This document shows positions 57,827-64,000 of a stretch of 64,000 bases of DNA, piece after piece (positions within the stretch are counted from its first letter, which is position 1; every line of letters begins with the position of its first letter). The notes beneath the pieces were generated by a model. That model ran no database searches and was not told the origin of the DNA. It was given only the letters and a program-made list of their open reading frames with translations. Source of the DNA: Opisthorchis felineus (taxonomy: Eukaryota; Platyhelminthes; Trematoda; Opisthorchiida; Opisthorchiidae); assembly GCA_004794785.1 (NCBI GenBank), contig SJOL01000802.1:2764010-2828009 (forward strand), written 5' to 3'. The position numbers and the translations under genes were made by a program.

Positions 57827-59380
57827 ATGACAGACAGTGAGACAGATAAGCAAGGGATTTGGAGAAACTCAGCTGAACAACTGCTTCAAAAGGCTAAGAA
57901 ATGCAGGCTCCGGGGGCCAACCGGGACTTACACACCGCGCCTTTATGGTCCATCGAAAGTGCAGAAGGATGGAAATCCCATTCGACCAACCTTAGATATG
58001 GACAGGTCATACAATCGCAAAATGCTTAGCTGGTCCATGCACACCGACACGGAAGCAGCTGTGAACCTCTGGCATGAAAAAAATTCTCTTGGTTTGTAGA
58101 TAACATGTGCGATTTTCAGCGGAGCGAAAGTATCATGGGATCTTTTGAGGATACTTAACTCGCCATTATTGTCAGCAACACTGATACTCAACTGCAATAG
58201 GAAAAATTGTTCAGCTGTAACGCCATGCCTTTGGAAGGGAGCACGAGAGCTGAGATACTACTAGGTTGCCCAAGCCTAGACAAAAGTGGTCGAGACGTCA
58301 GGTCTGAAACACGAACCTTCCAATCGGTCAGTTCGCGCCCCAACCGCGGAGTCATCTCCAGTCCACTTCGTCATTTACAAATGTACACTTCCTGTGATAG
58401 AGGTGAACCTACAATGAATATTCCACTGTCGGATTTCGAAGAGCTGCTGTTAGGGTGTCCATCAGACGTACAACAGACGGCAAAATTATACGGTATGGCA
58501 GTAGTTCCGTCAAATAGTCCGTTGCTGTCAGACGTCGACACTAAAAGAACTGTGGATTGCAAATTTATTTGAAAGAACCCACGATGTGTCAGAAATACTA
58601 GAAAACTTTAACCCGGATCATCCAGTGTTTGGTTTCACCTGCGAAACAGAAATGGACGGATTATTTCACTTCCTGGATATCGATTTGCGTAAGGAACCTG
58701 ACGGCGGAACAGATCTAGGGGTGCAGACAAAACATTCATTTTTATCTTTGAACTACGAGTAAAACTTGGTCAGATGCTTGCCATACAGAGCCCATAGAAC
58801 CTCGACTTATGAAATCTTGGATGGGGATCTGCGGCCTCGAGAGGAAATGGAATTCTTAAGAAGTTCCTGCGGTGACATGTGGCCCGGAGAAACAGACCAA
58901 AGGATGTGAAGTAGACAGTGCTCGAGAAGCGACCGTACACTCAACTGCCAGTTAAGGGCGACTTTACATCGGAAGTCATCAGAAAATTGCTAACTAAACC
59001 AATTAGTAGAACTTTCAACGCTGAAAAAATCTCAGGGTTTTCTTCACACGTATGCCTATGATCAAGCCTAATCCAAGAGGTGGATTACCAGTCCTTATTC
59101 ACTTGTGATTGTTATACAAGTTGAATTGGTCGTACGATTTGACGACCGTCCCATGAATACCGGATTCCTTTCCAATGAGAAATGAAGAAAACCGGTGACA
59201 GCGCGATCCACTCAACAGAATCTGGTCACCTGAGTAACCCAGACAAGTTGCTTGCAGTGGTTTACCCTGTTTCTGCATGCGATTCCAAGGTTGTACGACA
59301 CAGCTTACTTGCAACGGCCGAGGCTGCCACCATCTAACTCTGTCAGGCCACACATTACCTACAAAAGAACCAGGTTCAAG
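57827..59380 (+). mobile_element. Second Penelope-like element, decayed, interrupted by an S1 SINE
   Basis: Plus-strand frames give, in order, a PRLYGPSKVQKDG segment (Penelope LPKIHK box) at about 57940, then an S1 insertion (58203-58361). Later at about 58600-58700 comes FTCETEMDGLFHFLDIDL, matching the FTxExExxxxLPFLD segment. At about 58950-59060 is LPVKGDFTSE followed by TFNAEK. A GIY-YIG-like stretch (FTCDC, then IGRT) lies near 59095-59140. Many stops and shifts make it inactive. The YVDD region was not found and is probably deleted. It is a different lineage from the 34.66-37.44-kb element. Confidence 0.75.
58203..58361 (-). repeat. S1 SINE, copy 8, inserted in the second PLE
   Basis: Minus orientation, interrupting the PLE open frames. 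The body TTGTCTAGGCTTGGGCAACC is clear. The head is decayed: box B is GTTCGTGTTTC, and box A GATGACTCCGCGGTTGGG is altered. Confidence 0.85.
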
Positions 59381-59714
59381 TAATTAGAATTCACTGACTT
59401 AGGCTTCCTCCAACAGTCTACCCAGAACCACCGTTAGAATTATTCCGGGTCCTCATTTACACATCCATCAGAAAGTCAAAACGGACTTTCCAGTGCCTAA
59501 GAGAATTTCGCTTTAACCCCATGAGTTTCGCCATATATTTAATGATTGTATTGGCCAGCTGAGACCTTACTGAAAGCAGTCGTTTGCCCGATAAGATTCA
59601 TGACAGTTCGAGCAAACCGAGTTCTGCTGTTTCCAGGACAGAAACTATCAATTATATCTTTGGAAACCCGAGTTCTTTAAGCACCATTTGGATTGACAGA
59701 TGAACACCTCGGGA

Positions 59715-59925
59715 ATCTTCTTGACGGGACATACTACTCATGAGAGTTGCTGAAAACTGGTATGTTCTATCAATGAAATATACTATAATATCTCGGATAT
59801 CGTATCAAATGAAACACAATACGGCTTTTGTGCAGAATATCATAAACGACAGATTTGATTGAGTCTTCCGGTAACACCGACTCAATTTGCAAATGAGTGT
59901 ATTTCGGAAATCTAAGGGGTCCCCC
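59715..59925 (+). repeat. RZ chimera with orientation switch
   Basis: The left end (CATACTACTCATGAGAGTTGCTGAAAACT) is RZ in minus orientation. From about 59760 the sequence is RZ in plus orientation (GTATGTTCTATC, ATATCTCGGATATCGT, TTTTGTGCAGAATATC, CATAAACGACAGATTTG, to GAGTGTATTTC). The ribozyme itself is missing. It is flanked by no obvious target duplication. Confidence 0.65.
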
Positions 59926-60266
59926 GTAGCGAGAGCCCAAAGCGCAACACAATTACAACGGAACCAACATATAGGTGGAGCAGGTCTAGTTACACCTGAC
60001 TCAACTGTCACAGCCAGTCAGAACGGGTACATCTGGTGGGACGAACCATCGGTTTGATAAACAGACTGACACCGTGTGGCAAGATCTACTCCACACGGAT
60101 GGGTTCGCACCTAATCAAGACGAGATCGAGTGTAGCTGGACCATAGGAGAGACTATTGTTGCACGTACACAAAGTTTGGTCGGTTAGTTTTGCAGCATGT
60201 TGCAATTTTACATGGGCCAGATTTAGCTAATTAGCACGTGCCTTGTAGAAACAACATCCGAACGCA

Positions 60267-60282
60267 TACACACACACACACT
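60267..60282. repeat. AC dinucleotide run
   Basis: A short AC microsatellite in the intron, with no other feature nearby. Confidence 0.8.
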
Positions 60283-60566
60283 GATTTGGCCGTGCATGTC
60301 CACAGGAACAATAACAGACAAATCATGAGAGTAGGAAAGGACAATTGTAAGGTGTTTGAAAAAATCAAATGAAGAGGTCCAATAGTTTGAGGCCAGAAAC
60401 AAAGCCAAAAACAAACCAAACCATGAAGACTTCATGTTCTAACCACAAGGGTTTACAGAACAGAACAAGAAAACTATTGTGCTGGGTTAGGGTTGATCAA
60501 GGTAACCTACAATCAATAGGTCTATTCCTCCAGTTCCGAGTTCCGGGTAAATTTGCTTTCAAGAGG

Positions 60567-60764
60567 GCTCGAGATAGCTCAGTGGTTAGGGCGAAGGCAT
60601 ACTGACCGGAAGGTCCCTGGTTCGAGGCCAACCTGTGCATCTCGACTGCTCCTGTCTAGGCTTGTGTAATCTGGCAGTATCTCAGCCCTGGGGCTTCCTT
60701 CGGGTGGCATGGTAGCTATCCGCCGAAATGATGTTACAAATGAACTATTATTATTACTTATTAT
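60567..60764 (+). repeat. S1 SINE, copy 9
   Basis: Plus orientation, antisense to the host gene. Box A GAGATAGCTCAGTGGTTAGG is intact. Box B has G-G-T-T-C-G-A then GGCC. The tail ATTATTATTACTTATTATCA is well preserved. Confidence 0.9.
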
Positions 60765-60980
60765 CACATGCAAGAACCACCTTTTTGAGGACATTTAAAC
60801 CCACATTCCACTGTATGCCACCTCTAGGAACAGTTGACATAGTATATGCATCCGAAATCTGTTCTGTCCTGCCTTGCTAAGCAACATATCCATGATCCAT
60901 TGGGCGAGAGAAAAGTTTAATGGGGAAAAGCCATTAGTAAGATCACCATTAACCAGGAGTTCAGTCGGTATTTACCCGTC

Positions 60981-61153
60981 GGGGGCGAGATGGCTCCGTG
61001 GTTAGCGGGCGAATCTACTGACCGTGATGTCAGTGGTTCGAACCCGACCCCTGCGTCTCGACTTGTCCTGTCTAGGCTTGGATAACCTGGCCGTATCCCA
61101 GCCCTCGTGTTTCCTTCGGGTGTCATGGCAGTTAGGCACAGCTGAACGATTCT
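60981..61153 (+). repeat. S1 SINE, copy 10
   Basis: Plus orientation. Box A GAGATGGCTCCGTGGTTAGC and box B GGTTCGAACCC are intact. The body lacks a short piece near the 3' end (GGCACAGCTGAACG) and has no ATT tail. Confidence 0.88.
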
Positions 61154-61494
61154 GAATTGACTGGCGCCGAAAACCGTTCAATTCCAAAGAACAAAAAGGT
61201 GGAGCTATAGTGGAAAACCTGGGTGATTCGAAGGTTTTGTCGCGAAATGTATTTCACCGTTGATCAGGCATGCAGAATCACAACTCAACACCATCAATTC
61301 GGGACGAGATGGCCAGTCGCGAAACGAAACACAAATTTTGAATGGCAAACATTCTCAAACAACGGCGTCCACTGAATTCTGAAATAGGCTTAGGTTCTAA
61401 TCCGATCACATACGATAACATGTGTACTTTCATGACGCTCGAAATGAGTGGAGTTGGAGAGTTAGGATAACAAGAAACGAACTACCTGCCACAA

Positions 61495-61679
61495 TCGTCC
61501 AGCTGTAACACCCTTTCGGTGCCAAAGCTGCCACGCCACCGGAAGGAAGCACGAGGGCTTGGATACTGCCAGGTTGCCCAAGCCTAGACAGGGGAAGTCG
61601 AGAGGTAGAGGTCGGGTTCGAACCACGGACCTTCCGGTCGGTAAATTCGCGCTCTAACCACTTGAACCATCTCGCCCCC
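61495..61679 (-). repeat. S1 SINE, copy 11
   Basis: Minus orientation. The 3' side CCGAAAGGGTGTTACAGCTG is close to consensus. Box B GGTTCGAACCC is intact, and box A reads GAGATGGTTCAAGTGGTTAG with one inserted base. It is 340 bp from copy 10 in the opposite orientation. Confidence 0.88.
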
Positions 61680-62161
61680 ACCTGCTACAATATGTCCAAT
61701 TAGACTCTAACCTGCCCTGATGCATATGAATCCGTGTCCACTGAGTCATTCAAAACGAGGTTACCTCCCTACAACATTGGTGTTGTGCCTGGAGAATGTC
61801 GAAAAAGGAGCCCATTTGGGACTCCGCTATTCTTCTTAAGGATAAATAGGCACGTTGTTAACAGACCCAGGACGAAAAGCAAAGGATAGCCTCAAAATGA
61901 GCCGGACCAATTGGAAGATTGTGGATCCAGGAGTCGTTTAGGACCTGGTGGTGTGAATCTCAATAGCTACGTGTAACAATGCGTGTGATGAGCTATAATA
62001 TACGTTGCTCAACAGGAACGAGAAACGCTTAGTTGTGTAGAACTACTCTATGGAGAAAGAGTAGGGAGGCGAGTGAATGCCATCTTGGTGAATATCATGC
62101 GGTTAGGACAGACTGAATAGCCCTGTTTAGCTGGCTGTTGTAAACGTGTAACGCAACTTAC

Positions 62162-62840
62162 CCGATGGAGTGCTCGACTCCATATTGCTTGATGCGTCCG
62201 ACGGGAACATCTGCTGCCCGGTAACTACCTCGAAACGATTAGGACTTCGAGGAGGTTCCGAACTGACAGCACTAGTGGCGGTGAGGCATTCGCCAGCAAC
62301 GACAACCTTGTCCATTGCTTTCTGCCTCGTATGCAACGGCGTCGGGGAGGAGGGAATGTCATGCTGAACAAGCTGGTCTAGTTGCGCACGTCGCAAAGGG
62401 ACGGGAGAAAATAACTGGGCAGTACGCACGGTCGGGGAACCACCGCCACTGGTACTTGTCTTGACATCAGGCAAAGGCGAATACTTTGAGACGGTGGTAG
62501 ATCTCCTTGTAAGTGTGGCTGCCTGTGAAGGGTTGGCGTCCTTCGGCTCAGACGCCTCTTCAATCCCTTCGTTCTCCGTAATCACATCGGTGGTCTTCAG
62601 CGACGGGATGAACTTTGAAGGGGTGCCGAACTCCAATGAAGTGGAATGAGACAAAGAGCTGAAGTGAGGAATATTGGGGGTAGGAACGGAAGAACAGCCA
62701 AGAATAGGACTGTCTTGCGCACTGACCGACTGTGGACCAGTCCGTGACGAGCTAGTTCGACTTATTGCGGAAAGATGGTGTCCAGATGCACGTAGCCTAG
62801 CCGCCAAGACTTCTTCATTTGCTTTCTCCATAAAATGGAA
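62162..62840 (-). CDS. Internal exon of unidentified Ser/Thr/Pro-rich protein
   Basis: A classic acceptor (TCTCTGTTCTCTCTCACAG) sits immediately above 62840, and a perfect donor G|GTAAGT starts at 62161. The exon is 679 nt, entering in phase 0 and leaving in phase 1. It encodes about 226 residues: FHFMEKANEEVLAARLRASG at the start (probably a short amphipathic helix), then a Ser/Thr-rich stretch, acidic ENEGIEEASEPKD, a basic TRRSTTVSKYSPLP (possible phosphorylation site), LFSPVPLRRAQLDQL and several SP/TP motifs. No known domain is visible. It could belong to a scaffold or cytoskeletal regulator, but that is a guess. Confidence 0.82.
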
Positions 62841-63710
62841 CTGTGAGAGAGAACAGAGAAATGGTCAAACGTTGTCAGTAATCGAGGTTACTTTGGAGTA
62901 GGGTGGGAGAAATGATCAAAAGACCTCGAACAAGACTGATTTTGCTTTATACCTTTTTCAGTAAGCGATTGGATGATGGTTGTTCACAAATAGACAAGTT
63001 GAGGAGATGACAAAATGAGGTAAGTAGGGACTCGAGCAGCCAAAGAGAGATTATTTCGAGCCTATATTCCACAGGAGGTGCGTCCCCCTTGTGATGCCCT
63101 GAAACCGTTGGCGATTGGCCAAGAAATAAAAGTCATCCAAATTTTCGACCGTGGCACTCTGTAGACCGGTCACAAAATAGCGAATCAATCCGCAAATTCA
63201 GACCTTGAGCTTTAACCACTGAGTCATCGTGAGCTCACTAACCACGAAATCGAAGATGCTTTGAAGACCAAAGTCACGTGGCATTTCACCACGTAACGGA
63301 GCATTAGCTCTGCTGAAAGCAACAAATGTGGACGCTGACTGCTCCGGCACGATGTGCATATCTGTTCAAAAGGATGTTCTATCCCTACATCTGATGAATA
63401 TTCCCATAAGACAACCAACCCAACGATTAGCACACACACCAGCTTTGTTGAGTCAGGTGACTTTTGCTGACAAGATTTGGTTGCCAGTCAAGCTACCGAC
63501 TGGCTTCTCAAATAATTTGCCGTGCTGCAAACACACTCATCAGAAATAGGTGACTTTTACAAGTCCAGCTTATTCAACCACCGGAGAGCCTCAAACATCA
63601 TCTACTCCACATGACGGTTTCAAGAAATAGCTCCTGCTTCGTTCAACAGTAAGCCAGTGATTAGAAAAGTATTCTTGGCATAATTACGCAACCCCAGTTG
63701 GGTTATTCAC
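62841..63710 (-). other. Intron of the host gene (870 nt)
   Basis: Runs from donor GAG|GTGAAT (63710 downward) to the pyrimidine-rich acceptor at 62841. Within it, 63208-63235 is a fragment of the S1 box-A end in minus orientation (GCTCACGATGACTCAGTGG). Nothing else is recognisable. Confidence 0.65.
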
Positions 63711-64000
63711 CTCTGCTGTGATCGTAGGGGTCTGGTAGATTCCACCAGGAGCGAAATTGAACGTTGTGGTTCCGACCGAAGGCGCAGTCATCAGTCCGGG
63801 GCTGCTGCTCCCACTCATATTCGAGCCGGGTGTGAGCACAGGGTCCGCTCGACTGATTAAAGGTAGACAACGTCGAAACTGAGACGTATCCCAAATCCCT
63901 GTTGAAATCGATTCTGTATCTGTATCCACATCAGGGATACTGGGAGCGAAAAGACTTTGGAGGAGCAGCTCGCTACGACCTTTGGATACGGACTCTACAA
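63711..64000 (-). CDS. Exon of the same host gene, continuing beyond the window
   Basis: The frame is open to the window edge (residues SELLLQSLFAPSIPDVDTD near the edge). It ends in phase 0 at donor GAG|GTGAAT, which matches the phase-0 start of the exon at 62840. It encodes at least 96 residues: a segment with LRLPLIS-like character (CLPLISRADPVLTPG), then Ser/Gly- and Thr-rich FNFAPGGIYQTPTITAE. The gene's start, promoter and earlier exons are outside the window. Confidence 0.68.

Larger units (their letters stand above)
45472..62161 (-). other. Long intron of the host gene, filled with mobile elements
   Basis: This 16,690-bp intron on the minus strand runs between the GTAAGT donor at 62156-62161 and the CAG acceptor at 45472-45474. 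It contains eight S1 SINEs, a decayed PLE, an RT fragment, several RZ copies and LINE tails, listed separately. Between them, 45869-47155, 47334-48100, 49095-49985, 51560-52549, 52719-54440, 56446-56560, 59381-59714, 59926-60566 and 61680-62161 hold nothing I can assign. The intron call depends on the two exons being joined. Confidence 0.6.

Noticed and set aside
37520..61679. S1 heads as functional tRNA genes
   Set aside because: They have box A and box B but no foldable acceptor stem, and they continue into a common unique body, so they are SINEs.

Overview
This window looks like non-coding, repeat-rich DNA from a parasitic flatworm, most likely a digenean trematode. The evidence is indirect. 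It contains a Penelope-like retroelement with a GIY-YIG domain, R2-like and RTE/CR1-like LINE remnants, repeats carrying hammerhead ribozymes of the general kind known from Schistosoma, and metazoan-style introns (GTAAGT donors, pyrimidine-tract/CAG acceptors). I cannot name the species. There is no bacterial-type gene organisation.

Host gene content is low. One gene is convincing. It lies on the minus strand and enters from the right edge, with three phase-compatible exons at 63711-64000, 62162-62840 and 44887-45471. They encode a Ser/Thr/Pro-rich, probably disordered protein that I do not recognise. The two right-hand exons are 870 nt apart; the next intron is about 16.7 kb. A possible unidentified relic reading frame lies at 43889-44290 (-).

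The rest is mostly mobile DNA in different states of decay. (1) The left half (0-37 kb) has an R2-like LINE remnant (9.15-10.7 kb), many copies of a roughly 300-bp hammerhead repeat, and a rather well preserved Penelope-like element (34.66-37.44 kb) with a hammerhead-like motif in its 3' region. (2) The right half (37.5-61.7 kb, largely the long intron) has eleven copies of a tRNA-derived SINE, here called S1, one of them inserted in a second, decayed Penelope-like element (57.8-59.4 kb). There are also LINE 3' ends with GATGAT tails and more hammerhead repeats.

The most interesting theme is three separate hammerhead families in one window: retrozyme-like tandem monomers of about 300-316 bp with minimal CCGG helix III (called RZ here); a tRNA-headed, Sma-alpha-like hammerhead SINE; and the Penelope-type 3' hammerhead-like motif. 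RZ copies occur in tandem, carry target-site duplications in two cases, and repeatedly switch orientation, as expected if reverse transcription folds back on the self-complementary ribozyme arms. A Penelope-like enzyme is a natural candidate for mobilising them, but that is inference.
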